This document shows, one piece after another, positions 24,920 to 32,450 of a stretch of 42,789 nt of DNA. Each line of letters starts with the position of its first letter. Within the stretch, counting starts at the first letter, position 1. A program made the translations under genes and the position numbers. This DNA comes from a virus. The stretch lies in the IMG/VR virus record IMGVR_UViG_3300025141_000217, positions 1-42,789 of that record; one strand, written 5' to 3'. The notes beneath the pieces are model-generated. The model was not told the origin of the DNA. It was given only the letters and a program-made list of their open reading frames with translations, and searched no databases.

Positions 24920-25777
24920 CTAGAATAACGACTCTTGATCGTTATCCACAGAGGATGTGTTGAACGACGGAACTTCCGACGAACCATTCACATTCCATGG
25001 TGGCTGATTAGACGACCCACCTGCCCCATTTAGGGAGGTAGTTTGGTTATCTGAATTACGCTTCTCTACAGCTGCGGCTATAGCACGTTCTTTTTGTAGG
25101 AAAAAGTCTACAGGTCGAACTAAAGAATCTGCTGATTGACCCTGCGCCTCAGAAGGAATCTGTGCATCCTCAGCAATGGTTTTTATAGAGTACGATGTGT
25201 CATCTCTTCCACTACCAGTTCGACGGATTCTAACCTTATGCTTGTTCAACGCCCCATCTTCATCATAAATATCTACAATTTGATTCCATAGATACTTACT
25301 GCGACCAAAACCTTGTGACCACATCTGGAAATTTCCTGCGGGTTGTTGCAAAAAAGCTTTTCCACTAGGACTCTGTATTGTCTCCCAAGAAGCTACAGCG
25401 TCGTCCCCAAAGTTCTTTGACAGCGATGCGGAGTTAGAGGGGTTCCTCATAACATTTTCCACATACAACCAAACACCAAACTTAGTCCTGAGTTGAGTTC
25501 CAGAATCTACTTCCGCAGCTTTGTAATCACCCTCAGCAGACTGTCCAATAGCCATAGCGTCATAGGTATAGGCACCATTACGTCCCATGCCCGTAGCACG
25601 ATATGTTGAAAAGTCTTGAATTCGGTAGTCTTCGGGGTCGCCTGAAGGCACTATAGAAACGGTAGCAATATCGCCATCGTAAAGCCATAATTCAGAACCG
25701 GGACCTCTACGAGAAGAGCGTTCCTGTTCTTCTTTGTCGGCTCGTTGGCTGATGCCAGCAATTCCACTACTTACCAT
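24920..25777 (-). CDS. Putative single-stranded DNA-binding protein
   Basis: 285 aa, lying between primase and polymerase genes. The core has many aromatic residues in beta-like segments (SELWLYDGDIATVSIVPSG, KFGVWLYVENVM, NFQMWSQGFGRSKYLW). The C-terminal 55 residues are Asn/Ser/Gly-rich and disordered and end in an acidic, Phe-terminated tip, SVDNDQESLF, like the protein-binding tail of SSB and of T7 gp2.5. I see no clear OB-fold signature, so the call rests on position, length and tail. It overlaps the primase gene by 7 bp. Confidence 0.6.
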   Translation of the reverse strand: MVSSGIAGISQRADKEEQERSSRRGPGSELWLYDGDIATVSIVPSGDPEDYRIQDFSTYRATGMGRNGAYTYDAMAIGQSAEGDYKAAEVDSGTQLRTKFGVWLYVENVMRNPSNSASLSKNFGDDAVASWETIQSPSGKAFLQQPAGNFQMWSQGFGRSKYLWNQIVDIYDEDGALNKHKVRIRRTGSGRDDTSYSIKTIAEDAQIPSEAQGQSADSLVRPVDFFLQKERAIAAAVEKRNSDNQTTSLNGAGGSSNQPPWNVNGSSEVPSFNTSSVDNDQESLF

Positions 25778-26727
25778 TTTTTAAAACTCCCTTCCAAACC
25801 TAAAACGGTTCGGTTAGTTATTACAGAATGCAAAAGACTTGCATCCCTAATTTCCTGAATGTCTTTATAGCCATCAGGGAGTCTAGCGAAACTGACTAAC
25901 CTATGCTTCGATAATTTAGACGCAATCTGCCGTGAAGCAGCTATTCCTGTCTCATCATTGTCCAAACATAGGACTAGTTCAGAGGTATGGAGTGTATTGA
26001 TGAGGGACTCTTGTTTTTTAGACAATGAAGCCCCAAGTATTGCTATTGATTCGAAGTTATGTTGTTTAAGCCATAATGTGTCGAGTATGCCTTCAGTTAG
26101 ACAAATAAAACTAGACTCATCTATATTATACAGTCCGTAAACGATTTTGCTCTTTTTCAATCCGAAACTGTATAAATATTTAGGGTTATAGCCCGATGGT
26201 TGTCGGGTTACACTTCCTACTATAACACCTCTATCATCTCTGATGGGAAGAACTAATCCTCCACGACCGTTTGTTCCGGCCTCAGCGTCAATCAGAGTTT
26301 TTGCTGTGAATTCTCTATCGAAAATCCAGTTAGGCACTTCTCCTTTCGTATACTCTAAATTTACTTCTTCTAACGGAGCTTCAACTTCTTCCGCTGTATT
26401 CCAAGTATCTTGAAGTTGTAACTCTACGTTTTCAGAAAATTTTCTAATAAATACATCGGTTTGTAACCGTGACCAGCCTGTGTACTTGGATATAAACGAA
26501 TCCAAGGTTCCCGCCCCACAATTAGCATAACAAATCCACTTACCACTATCTAAATTAATAGAAAGAGATGGTGCTTTATCGTCGTGAAATGGGCAATGGT
26601 AAACCCTCTGATCTAATCGCTCCGAATTTGTTTCAAGTGCGGTTTCAAATCCTGCTTCGTTGAGGATGTCTTCCCACGGGTAAAATTGAACTTCCGTTTC
26701 CTGTTTCGACTTTTCTTCTCTAACCAT
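25771..26727 (-). CDS. DnaG-type primase
   Basis: 318 aa from the ATG at 26727; an upstream start at 26808 would add residues wholly overlapping RNase H. An N-terminal zinc finger follows the CHC2 plan (HCPFHDD, C45/H48, then WICYANCGAG, C66 and C70, with C-x3-C instead of C-x2-C). SYTGWS-like and GLVLPIRDDRGVIVGSVTRQ belong to the catalytic core; the TOPRIM domain shows LTEGILDTLW (Glu) and LVLCLDNDETG (D-x-D). It makes RNA primers for lagging-strand synthesis with the DnaB helicase encoded just upstream. It is shorter than bacterial DnaG (about 580 aa), lacking the helicase-interaction domain, as in many phages. Confidence 0.88.
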   Translation of the reverse strand: MVREEKSKQETEVQFYPWEDILNEAGFETALETNSERLDQRVYHCPFHDDKAPSLSINLDSGKWICYANCGAGTLDSFISKYTGWSRLQTDVFIRKFSENVELQLQDTWNTAEEVEAPLEEVNLEYTKGEVPNWIFDREFTAKTLIDAEAGTNGRGGLVLPIRDDRGVIVGSVTRQPSGYNPKYLYSFGLKKSKIVYGLYNIDESSFICLTEGILDTLWLKQHNFESIAILGASLSKKQESLINTLHTSELVLCLDNDETGIAASRQIASKLSKHRLVSFARLPDGYKDIQEIRDASLLHSVITNRTVLGLEGSFKKW

Positions 26728-27143
26728 TCTTTCAAGTCTCCAGACGCATTCGTAGCCAAAGTATCTGCCATTTCCTGTAGAGGGTGTCCCGAATGCCCCG
26801 GAACCCATACATGGCTAATATCCTTGAACGATTGGTGTAAGGCGAAATATTTACTCCATAAATCACTAGAGGAGGTACTAAACTTAATACAATTATCTAT
26901 AACATACTTACTGTCGGAATATATAGTAACACATTCAGATAAATCGTCTAAATACAAAGCTTCCAACCCCCGCACAACTCCCGTCAACTCCATTTCACTA
27001 TTAGTAGTGCTGGGTTCGCCTCCTGAAAGAATAAACAAGAGGTCTTCATCTTCATTAGTTATCACAACCCCCCATCCACCTACTCCACCGGGGTTTGTCC
27101 TACAAGAACCATCAGTATATATTTTTAATTTAGAATTTGGCAT
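26613..27143 (-). CDS. Ribonuclease HI
   Basis: 176 aa. All RNase HI catalytic residues are visible: D11 (YTDGSC), E50 (NSEMELTG), D77 (YSDSKYV) and H117/D127 (VPGHSGH ... EMADTLA). It removes RNA primers during replication. After residue 140 a basic tail (KKSRNRKRKFNFTRGK) extends beyond the usual domain, and this tail-coding region overlaps the primase gene by 115 bp in another frame. The gene starts inside the last codons of the DnaB gene (14-bp overlap). Confidence 0.9.
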   Translation of the reverse strand: MPNSKLKIYTDGSCRTNPGGVGGWGVVITNEDEDLLFILSGGEPSTTNSEMELTGVVRGLEALYLDDLSECVTIYSDSKYVIDNCIKFSTSSSDLWSKYFALHQSFKDISHVWVPGHSGHPLQEMADTLATNASGDLKEWLEKKSRNRKRKFNFTRGKTSSTKQDLKPHLKQIRSD

Positions 27144-28401
27144 CTTCTTGCTGTAAATCTTCCTGCATTAGTTCTTGAACATCCCCAACATCTACATTCC
27201 AACTCAGAACACTCTTAGCTGTAATTTCTGCATCGTCACGTTGTTTCATATAATAGAGAAATCTTTGATTATCATCATCTTCTACTTTACTCATCGCAAA
27301 CGCAATGTCGCTAGCCCGAACCAACGCATCTCCATTAGCTACCTGATTCAACTTAGGTGGTTTGAATAAGTCTACAGCTTCTCGTCCTGCCTGAGTGGTA
27401 CAAAACACAGGAATTTCATGAGCCATCGCTATATTCTTCAAACCTTTAAATAGATTATCATTCTGTTCCCACTTAGCCCTACTAGAATCATCGCTAAGTA
27501 GGTATACCCCATCAACTACCACTAAGTCTGGGGTATACTTTCGCACCAAATTTCTAATGGTCGATATGCTTAAGGCATCAAAGCCCAAATGGTGAGGAAA
27601 CAAAATATTTCTAGAGTCCATAGAAGTAAGAAATTCTCTATACTGTTCTTCATCTATCCCCTCTTCTCCTCTTCTAAGTTTAGTTAGAGAAAACTCATAC
27701 CCCAATAGTTTCCCCAAAAAAGCATCCATTCGCATGGACATAGCTTTCACGGGCATTTCTGTAGATATCAGTAGCGTTTTATACCCCTGTTTCATGGCAA
27801 CAGCAGCTACCTTTACAGACATGAACGACTTACCTACCGTAGGTCGAGCAAAGAGTGAATATAGTTCACCCGGCATCCACCCTACACCAAGCCTGTTAAG
27901 CGTCTTGAACGGGGTTGGTATACCCAACATACCCAACGACTGATCCTTACGCTGTGCAACCCTCTCAGAGTACTCTGCTAGACGATCTATACTGCCTGAG
28001 TCATAGACTTCTATATCATCATCGACAGTAGCGGTTACAGCCTCTAATTCTTGAATCAAACGCTCTATCGCTTGTTGTGGATTATTTCCCTGTATCTGGG
28101 GAACCCACTCATTGGCAGACTGGATGGCAGTACGATACATTAGTTGATGTTTCAGTTCTCCCGAAAAGAAACTTACGTCGGCTGCGTCTGCGGCACTTTG
28201 GTCTAATTCTGGATACTTTGCTAGAAGCACAGACCTTGATGGAACTTGCCTACTATCATCTAACTCATTCAAGATGAACTGGAATGCTTCCCCAAAAACG
28301 GCAAAATGTTTGGGGGTTACATTAATCTTCTTCAAATCGGCATAAGATGAGATATTTAGAACTATTCCACTTTCTACGTAGCTGTATGAAAGGTTACTCA
28401 C
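27130..28401 (-). CDS. DnaB-type replicative helicase
   Basis: 423 aa. Residues 1-110 are helical like the DnaB N-terminal domain, 115-165 a linker, and the RecA-like ATPase follows: Walker A ARPTVGKS at 185-192, LISTEMPVKAMSMRM (catalytic Glu), Walker B PDLVVVDGVYLL, and IPVFCTTQAGR with GDALVRASDIAF (arginine-finger region). It unwinds the fork in the 5'-3' direction as a hexamer. No DnaC-type loader is recognised; the adjacent 137-aa gene, overlapping by 4 bp, could be one but has no ATPase motif. Confidence 0.92.
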   Translation of the reverse strand: MSNLSYSYVESGIVLNISSYADLKKINVTPKHFAVFGEAFQFILNELDDSRQVPSRSVLLAKYPELDQSAADAADVSFFSGELKHQLMYRTAIQSANEWVPQIQGNNPQQAIERLIQELEAVTATVDDDIEVYDSGSIDRLAEYSERVAQRKDQSLGMLGIPTPFKTLNRLGVGWMPGELYSLFARPTVGKSFMSVKVAAVAMKQGYKTLLISTEMPVKAMSMRMDAFLGKLLGYEFSLTKLRRGEEGIDEEQYREFLTSMDSRNILFPHHLGFDALSISTIRNLVRKYTPDLVVVDGVYLLSDDSSRAKWEQNDNLFKGLKNIAMAHEIPVFCTTQAGREAVDLFKPPKLNQVANGDALVRASDIAFAMSKVEDDDNQRFLYYMKQRDDAEITAKSVLSWNVDVGDVQELMQEDLQQEDAKF

Positions 28402-28811
28402 TTAGCCCACTCCTTTAACTCTTCTTCTATTTCTGATAATCGCTTACGGTCAGATGCAGACGGAAACCACCTAGTAGAAATATCTTCATATTCATACCAA
28501 AGATTTTTCTGTCTCTTATTCCCTCTATCCTTTACCAACCATTCTAACTTCGGGTGGGGGGAGTGAGAATCGTAATCCTCAAAGTTATTACGGAATTCGG
28601 AAATTATAGTTCCCGATTTAGTGGCCACCTCTATCGCCAATAAAATAGTATACACATCATAATAGTTCAGCAACTCCTTAAAGGATTGTAAGTCCAAACC
28701 TCCCCATCGTAAAGACACGTATGGTTTAGACTGGTGAACTATAAATTCCGAATTCCAATAATCTAGAAGATGTTTACTAGTATACTTTTCTGGATGAACT
28801 TTTTTAGGCAC
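28398..28811 (-). CDS. Unknown replication-block protein (137 aa)
   Basis: 137 aa, rich in Trp, Tyr and charged residues; it is predicted helical from residue 45 to 80 and ends in an acidic helix (RLSEIEEELKEWAK). It lies between the NADAR gene and the DnaB gene and overlaps each by 4-8 bp. No P-loop, Cys cluster or HTH is evident. A helicase-loader or primosome role can be guessed from position only. I do not recognise the family. Confidence 0.55.
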   Translation of the reverse strand: MPKKVHPEKYTSKHLLDYWNSEFIVHQSKPYVSLRWGGLDLQSFKELLNYYDVYTILLAIEVATKSGTIISEFRNNFEDYDSHSPHPKLEWLVKDRGNKRQKNLWYEYEDISTRWFPSASDRKRLSEIEEELKEWAK

Positions 28812-29202
28812 GAAGTATTTCGCCTCTAACTTTCATCAAGATGGAGCCTAATTCGGAATCCCTTTTACCGCCTATACGCTTGGTACCAGTATTAGTTAGC
28901 ACTTTAGCTAAATCTTTATTAGACTCAAACTTTATTTTTACCAATTGATGTAGTGTAGCATACCTAACCTCATTCCAGTTAGGTCTAGTCCATTCATCCG
29001 ATAACAATTTCCTAACTTCGGCTAAATCAGACATTTTAGAAATTTTAAATTTCACGGTTCTGTCTAGAACTTTAGCAGCTAGGAAAGCGTGTTCTACCGA
29101 CGGATAGGTAATTCCCTCAACAATAACAGAGGTTGGGTATGAATTAGCTAGACACTTGTACGGTCCTTTCAATTCGATAGCGGGTATGTGTGTTCTACTC
29201 AT
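28804..29202 (-). CDS. NADAR (YbiA/DUF1768) family ADP-ribose glycosidase
   Basis: 132 aa from the ATG at 29202 with GGGA 7 nt upstream. The NADAR pattern is visible: LKGPYKCLANSYP, then EGITYPSVEHAFLAAK (YpSvEhayqa-K), a helix with VRKLL and W, LHQLVKIKFESNKDLAKVL (the KF-xxN-xxL segment), LTNTG, and the end LGSILMKVRGEIL. The family removes ADP-ribose from modified bases or hydrolyses N-glycosides, and phage members can reverse DNA guanine ADP-ribosylation. It is shorter than the usual 150-180 aa: the D-x-FWG segment between the Thr-Gly and final helix is missing (TNTGTKRIGGKRDSELG). Activity may therefore differ. It lies between SNF2 helicase and DnaB genes, overlapping both neighbours. 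Confidence 0.72.
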   Translation of the reverse strand: MSRTHIPAIELKGPYKCLANSYPTSVIVEGITYPSVEHAFLAAKVLDRTVKFKISKMSDLAEVRKLLSDEWTRPNWNEVRYATLHQLVKIKFESNKDLAKVLTNTGTKRIGGKRDSELGSILMKVRGEILRA

Positions 29203-30811
29203 AATAATTCCCATCAACTAATTTTGCATAATCTTGTACTGATAATTTTACTTCTTGCATTTGCTCTGCGCCTTCCATAAAATTATTAGATTCTGCCAAC
29301 CGAGTATTGTAAACTTTCTGTATTCCTTCATCTATTGTACCGATTAAATACGGTAATAAAATGTTAACTGTTTTTTCCTGACCCATGCGCCATAATCTAT
29401 CTTCACGCTGAATCATCGTACCGGGGTTATGGACATATCCGTAGTGAACTAATGTATCCGCACCCACCATATCTAAGCCGAATTTTCCAGCATCGGTAGA
29501 TATGAGAATTCCCTTTTTAATTTTGTTGAAATCCCTAACTACTTCAAACCTATTGTTCTTTTCTTTTCCAGATATGTAATAAGGAGTATCAAAATACTCT
29601 TTCAACATTCTGGCACTTTTTTCAAAGAATGTGAATACGACTAGCTTATCTACAGTTTTATATAAATCTTCTAGCCATTGTCTTTTAGTTTTAGTAGCTA
29701 AATTACCATACATACCTTCAACGAAATATCTGACGTCTAGCGTAGCAGACCCCACAGTTTTATGTTCTTCTTTACTCCCACCCTCAACCCATGCTTTAAA
29801 TTCTGAGGATAGTTTTGAGTATTCAGATTTTTCTTCCGCCGACATCTCTAGTGGAATAGGTGTGTAGATTTTTGGAGGTAACTCCTTCAGCTTTTCTAGC
29901 TTAGTTCTACGCAACACAAATGGAGAAGTCAGGGCGTGGAGCTCTGGTAATTTTTCTTTTTTCGCTCCTAAAACTTTACCGTTCCAATCGACTTCACAAT
30001 AGCGTTTAGTAAATGTGTAGACGTTATCGGGAACAACCTCAGGGCGGATAAATTTCATAATAGAAAAGAACTCCGTTAGGCTGTTTTCTATGTATATTCC
30101 CGATAAGGCGAACTTATATTCTGCCTCTAACTTTAGAGCTCGTTTAGTTCTTATGGCTTTGGGATTTTTTAGGTACACCGCTTCATCGGCAATAATAACA
30201 TCCCATTTGTGGGGCATATCGTCCCAATCCCTATTAGGGTGGAGTAGGTCATAGTTAGCTATAATATACTTAGCTTTAGATTTCCAAACTGCCCTACGTT
30301 CTTCCTTTTTTCCTGCGACCACAAAAGCATCAATGTTGAAATGTTTTTTAAACTCGTCAGCCCATTTCCACTTTAACGACGAAGGACATAATACTAATAC
30401 TTTATCGGCAGGTACATCCATAGAAGCTTTAATAGCTTGGATGGATTTACCTAATCCCATATCATCCGCCAATAATCCTTTTTTAGCAAACGTTAGAAAC
30501 TCAACCCCAACAGTTTGATACGGGCGAAGTAATCCGCCAGACTCTCCTTCTTGAAACTTCAAATCCACTAATTTTAGTATCGTGTCTTCGACTTTTCGTT
30601 TGGCTGCCTGAGCTGCATCTGTCCAAGTAGCGGGTACTGTCCGTGGGGGACCTAATTGCTCTAAGGATTTACTAGCTAACCTAGGAACTCTCCACTCTTT
30701 AGTGGATTTGTTCCATTCACGAACTGGTAAATTTTGGACAAGTTTCAAATCTCCCTTATTATAAGGAAAATCTAAAATAAAGAATGGGGCTTTATAATCA
30801 ATCCGAATCAT
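29195..30811 (-). CDS. SNF2-family DEAD/H helicase
   Basis: 538 aa. An N-terminal HARP-like segment (WNKSTKEWRVPRL) precedes the helicase core: RPYQTVGVEFLT, Walker A DDMGLGKS, DEAV (motif II; usually DEAH), the motif III region ALSGIYIENS (usually SGTPIEN), PFVLRRTK, and motif VI QREDRLWRMGQ. The order and length fit SMARCAL1-like phage translocases that remodel forks or clear proteins. It overlaps the Gp157 gene by 4 bp (ATGA). The His-to-Val change in motif II and Thr-Pro to Ile-Tyr in motif III are visible deviations, which may alter coupling of ATPase and translocation. Confidence 0.88.
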   Translation of the reverse strand: MIRIDYKAPFFILDFPYNKGDLKLVQNLPVREWNKSTKEWRVPRLASKSLEQLGPPRTVPATWTDAAQAAKRKVEDTILKLVDLKFQEGESGGLLRPYQTVGVEFLTFAKKGLLADDMGLGKSIQAIKASMDVPADKVLVLCPSSLKWKWADEFKKHFNIDAFVVAGKKEERRAVWKSKAKYIIANYDLLHPNRDWDDMPHKWDVIIADEAVYLKNPKAIRTKRALKLEAEYKFALSGIYIENSLTEFFSIMKFIRPEVVPDNVYTFTKRYCEVDWNGKVLGAKKEKLPELHALTSPFVLRRTKLEKLKELPPKIYTPIPLEMSAEEKSEYSKLSSEFKAWVEGGSKEEHKTVGSATLDVRYFVEGMYGNLATKTKRQWLEDLYKTVDKLVVFTFFEKSARMLKEYFDTPYYISGKEKNNRFEVVRDFNKIKKGILISTDAGKFGLDMVGADTLVHYGYVHNPGTMIQREDRLWRMGQEKTVNILLPYLIGTIDEGIQKVYNTRLAESNNFMEGAEQMQEVKLSVQDYAKLVDGNYYE

Positions 30812-31347
30812 CGTAGCCTTAGGTGTTGATTCCTTTCTACGTGAGTTCCTTGAACTTCAAAATCATCGTTCCTAGCTAAATCTATAATAGCTTTTTTATC
30901 CACAGCTAATTTTAGTGTGGGGTGTCCTGATAGTTCTTCGGGTAATTCATTTAGTTGGAGGGTTAGCGTGGCTTTCATAAAGTCCGATGGAATCACATTT
31001 TCATCATCTACCACTAAACTCGGAGGACTGTTTTGTATATTTACAGAACCTAACGTACCCCCGGCTTTAGTTCTTCCTGAAGCCTCTAGTAACTGCCTCA
31101 TGTAATCTTTTATTCGAGTTACGTGGTTATTGACAGCTTTCTTTTTATCTTTCAGCCGGGTGATTTCTGAATCCACTACTGCGGATTGCGCCTCCAAAGT
31201 CTTTACCGACAACACTAAACTTTCCATTCTTTGGTCTAGTGTTTCAGCAATACCTAATAAGACTTCCGAAATATCTACATCTTCTTCTTCGGCAAAATCT
31301 ACTAAAGTTCTATACTGTTCTGATAACTCGTAAAGGTTAATTGGCAT
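30808..31347 (-). CDS. Siphovirus Gp157-family protein
   Basis: 179 aa. The layout matches the Gp157/host-nuclease-inhibitor-like family: LYELSEQYRTLVDFAEE, a long coiled-coil (residues 35-95, including SEITRLKDKKKAVNNHVTRI), then beta strands (LGSVNIQNSPPSLVVDDEN, IPSDFM) and the end AIIDLARNDDFEVQGTHVERNQHLRLR, quoted only as ALIDLA-type and GTHVERNQHL motifs. In other phages the gene accompanies recombination and SSB genes. It overlaps the sigma-factor gene by 46 bp and the SNF2 gene by 4 bp. It probably has a DNA-recombination accessory role. Confidence 0.75.
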   Translation of the reverse strand: MPINLYELSEQYRTLVDFAEEEDVDISEVLLGIAETLDQRMESLVLSVKTLEAQSAVVDSEITRLKDKKKAVNNHVTRIKDYMRQLLEASGRTKAGGTLGSVNIQNSPPSLVVDDENVIPSDFMKATLTLQLNELPEELSGHPTLKLAVDKKAIIDLARNDDFEVQGTHVERNQHLRLR

Positions 31348-31889
31348 TCTGATTTAAGTCCCCATTCTAATTTAAGTTTTACGCTTTCTCGTAGCTTTAC
31401 AGCATTAACCCCTAGTATATCACTAATTTCCCTTAACCTATACCGTTGGGTTCGTAAATCTATAAAATCTAGCTCTTTAGGGGTGAGGTTACACTTATCT
31501 ATCAGAGACAGTAAATCCACCTCGTCGAAAAGTTCTACCTGAGTAGAATCCTCTAAAGCCGTTAGCAACTTATTAGATACCGACCCTATATTTCTAGTGT
31601 CGGATTGAGACATAGAAGAACTTAAATGTTGATCTAAAGAAACCGTTGGTACGTGTTTCTTCGCCTTCGCCATTAAACTTCTAATTACGTTTAACATAGA
31701 TACGTGTAAATACGTATGGAATTTAGCTGAAGTGTTTTCGGGGTTATACCCTCTAGCAGATTTCAATATTGAAATCCGAAGTTCTTGGGCAATATCTTCC
31801 CGATCAAGTCCTACGATAGACACACTACGAAGCATAGAATTTACCTTAGGCTCCCACTGTTCTAGCAACTGTGCTTCGTTATGTGTCAT
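31302..31889 (-). CDS. Phage sigma-70-family sigma factor
   Basis: 195 aa. Region 2 is visible at about residues 20-75 (LDREDIAQELRISILKSA, then GYNPENTSAKFHTYLHVSML), with the -10 recognition helix. A Ser/Thr-rich linker follows, then a region 4 HTH (LTPKELDFIDLRTQRYRLRE, SDILGVNAVKLRESVKLKL). The order is that of ECF or T4 gp55-like sigma factors. It could direct host RNA polymerase to phage promoters, such as the recurrent TATAATAT boxes without a -35. A weak AAGG site lies 7 nt upstream and a 32-aa ORF precedes it by 4 bp. Confidence 0.8.
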   Translation of the reverse strand: MTHNEAQLLEQWEPKVNSMLRSVSIVGLDREDIAQELRISILKSARGYNPENTSAKFHTYLHVSMLNVIRSLMAKAKKHVPTVSLDQHLSSSMSQSDTRNIGSVSNKLLTALEDSTQVELFDEVDLLSLIDKCNLTPKELDFIDLRTQRYRLREISDILGVNAVKLRESVKLKLEWGLKSECQLTFTSYQNSIEL

Positions 31890-31893
31890 ACGT

Positions 31894-31992
31894 TTACCTT
31901 ATCCATTTTATGTAAGAGTCTCTATGACCTAAATACTCTTCCAACTCCAGTTTTTGAACAATCACCCTAAAAAACTCTCTAATAGTACGCAT
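31894..31992 (-). CDS. 32-aa small ORF upstream of sigma factor
   Basis: An ATG frame of 32 codons with a near-ideal Shine-Dalgarno (TTAGGAGAAGATA). It starts MRTIREFFRVIVQKLELEEY and ends HRDSYIKWIR, an amphipathic basic helix, and stops 4 bp before the sigma-factor ATG. It may be a leader peptide coupling translation to the sigma gene or a tiny anti-/co-sigma factor; only the ribosome site and spacing support it. Confidence 0.45.
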   Translation of the reverse strand: MRTIREFFRVIVQKLELEEYLGHRDSYIKWIR

Positions 31993-32009
31993 TATCTTCT
32001 CCTAACGCA

Positions 32010-32056
32010 CTAAAGAGTGTGGAGGGCCGTCTTCATGTGGCGGTCACGCACTCTAT
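32010..32056 (-). terminator. Hairpin after tmRNA, possible terminator or processing site
   Basis: AGAGTG and CACTCT (6 bp) enclose a loop with further partial pairing (GACCG/CGGCC region), ending in CACTCTTTAG. The T-run is short, so termination would be inefficient and the sigma-factor operon could be reached by read-through. It may define the 3' end of the tmRNA precursor. Confidence 0.3.
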
Positions 32057-32060
32057 GTTT

Positions 32061-32200
32061 TGGTGGAAGCGGAGGGAATTGAACCCTCGTCCTGACTTCC
32101 TACTCGGTCAACCCTGCCGTATTTGCTGTGGGCTTTTTAGCAGTTGAGACATTACATCTCTGATTGATTGCTAGGGAACCAGTCGAAACCATGCGCCCCC
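32061..32200 (-). ncRNA. ssrA: Compact tmRNA (transfer-messenger RNA), 140 nt
   Basis: The ends fold as the tRNA-like domain of tmRNA. A 7-bp acceptor stem pairs GGGGGCG (5') with CGCTTCC (3'), including the G3-U70 pair that directs alanine charging. It is followed by discriminator A and encoded CCA. The D-loop substitute ATGGTTTCGACTGG is the tmRNA hallmark. The T-arm is GAGGG-TTCAATT-CCCTC (32072-32088), preceded by GTAGGAAGTCAGGAC as in other tmRNAs. An interrupted P2 helix joins ACT, GGTT and CCCT with AGGG, GACC and AGT. Inside are a hairpin (32146-32160) and CTAAAAAGCCC, resembling the stretch before the resume codon in E. coli. A possible tag frame GCA...TAG (32100-32126) would encode ANTAGLTE. 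Usual tmRNAs are 300-400 nt with four pseudoknots; most of the middle is absent. The tag is uncertain. Confidence 0.85.
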
Positions 32201-32205
32201 AATAC

Positions 32206-32213
32206 ATATTATA
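32206..32213 (-). promoter_or_regulatory. Promoter -10 TATAATAT for tmRNA
   Basis: TATAATAT; its TATAAT core ends 7 nt before the mature 5' G of the tmRNA, the normal -10 to +1 distance, so the RNA may start at its mature end. No -35 match is evident 17 nt upstream (AT-rich). Confidence 0.55.
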
Positions 32214-32232
32214 TAGCTTATCACAAATTTAT

Positions 32233-32295
32233 TTAGTGTGCCAACCCTTTTTTACCGCATTGGCAATTTCCGCCACATTTGCATTCGGAAAGCAT
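32233..32295 (-). CDS. 20-aa Cys-rich micro-protein
   Basis: ATG frame of 20 codons: M-L-S-E then CKCGGNCQCG (Cys at 5, 7, 11 and 13) and KKGLAH. Two C-x-C pairs separated by three residues resemble a minimal metallothionein or Zn/Cu-binding loop. Its ATG overlaps the stop of the 50-aa membrane gene (TAATG), so translation is probably coupled. It is close to the tmRNA promoter. The four regularly placed Cys and the coupled start support it; nothing else is known. Confidence 0.45.
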   Translation of the reverse strand: MLSECKCGGNCQCGKKGLAH

Positions 32296-32447
32296 TATTC
32301 GTTCTCCAGTACCTTCATCCCAAGAGCTATGATGCCCCCAATGGTACCTGTAGCAATTTCTGGAAGCCCATTATTTGCTCCCGTGTAAGCTAGTACACCT
32401 AGGACAATTATAGCTAAAAAGATTTGAGGTCTAAGTTTTCCAATCAT
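32295..32447 (-). CDS. 50-aa two-helix membrane protein, holin-like
   Basis: 50 aa with two hydrophobic stretches, FLAIIVLGVLAYTG (about 10-23) and ATGTIGGIIALGMKVL (about 32-47), joined by ANNGLPEI; N-terminus basic. GGAG lies 6 nt before the ATG and overlaps the end of the Hsp20 gene, so it is coupled. The size and topology fit a small holin or another inner-membrane phage protein; no endolysin is nearby. Alternatively a membrane-stress protein linked to the chaperone genes. Confidence 0.65.
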   Translation of the reverse strand: MIGKLRPQIFLAIIVLGVLAYTGANNGLPEIATGTIGGIIALGMKVLENE

Positions 32448-32450
32448 AAC

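Noticed and set aside
26727-26808. Longer N-terminus for the primase
   Set aside because: The extra residues overlap RNase H and precede the zinc finger by too much; the ATG at 26727 has a fair GGAG site.
32061-32200. tmRNA as a mere attachment-site fragment or a degenerate tRNA-Ala
   Set aside because: Both 5' and 3' halves are present with matched acceptor stem, P2 and the GGTTTCGAC motif; an att fragment would keep only the 3' end.
32164-32388. Plus-strand 74-codon frame
   Set aside because: Antisense to the tmRNA, the Cys-rich peptide and the 50-aa membrane gene; no ribosome site.
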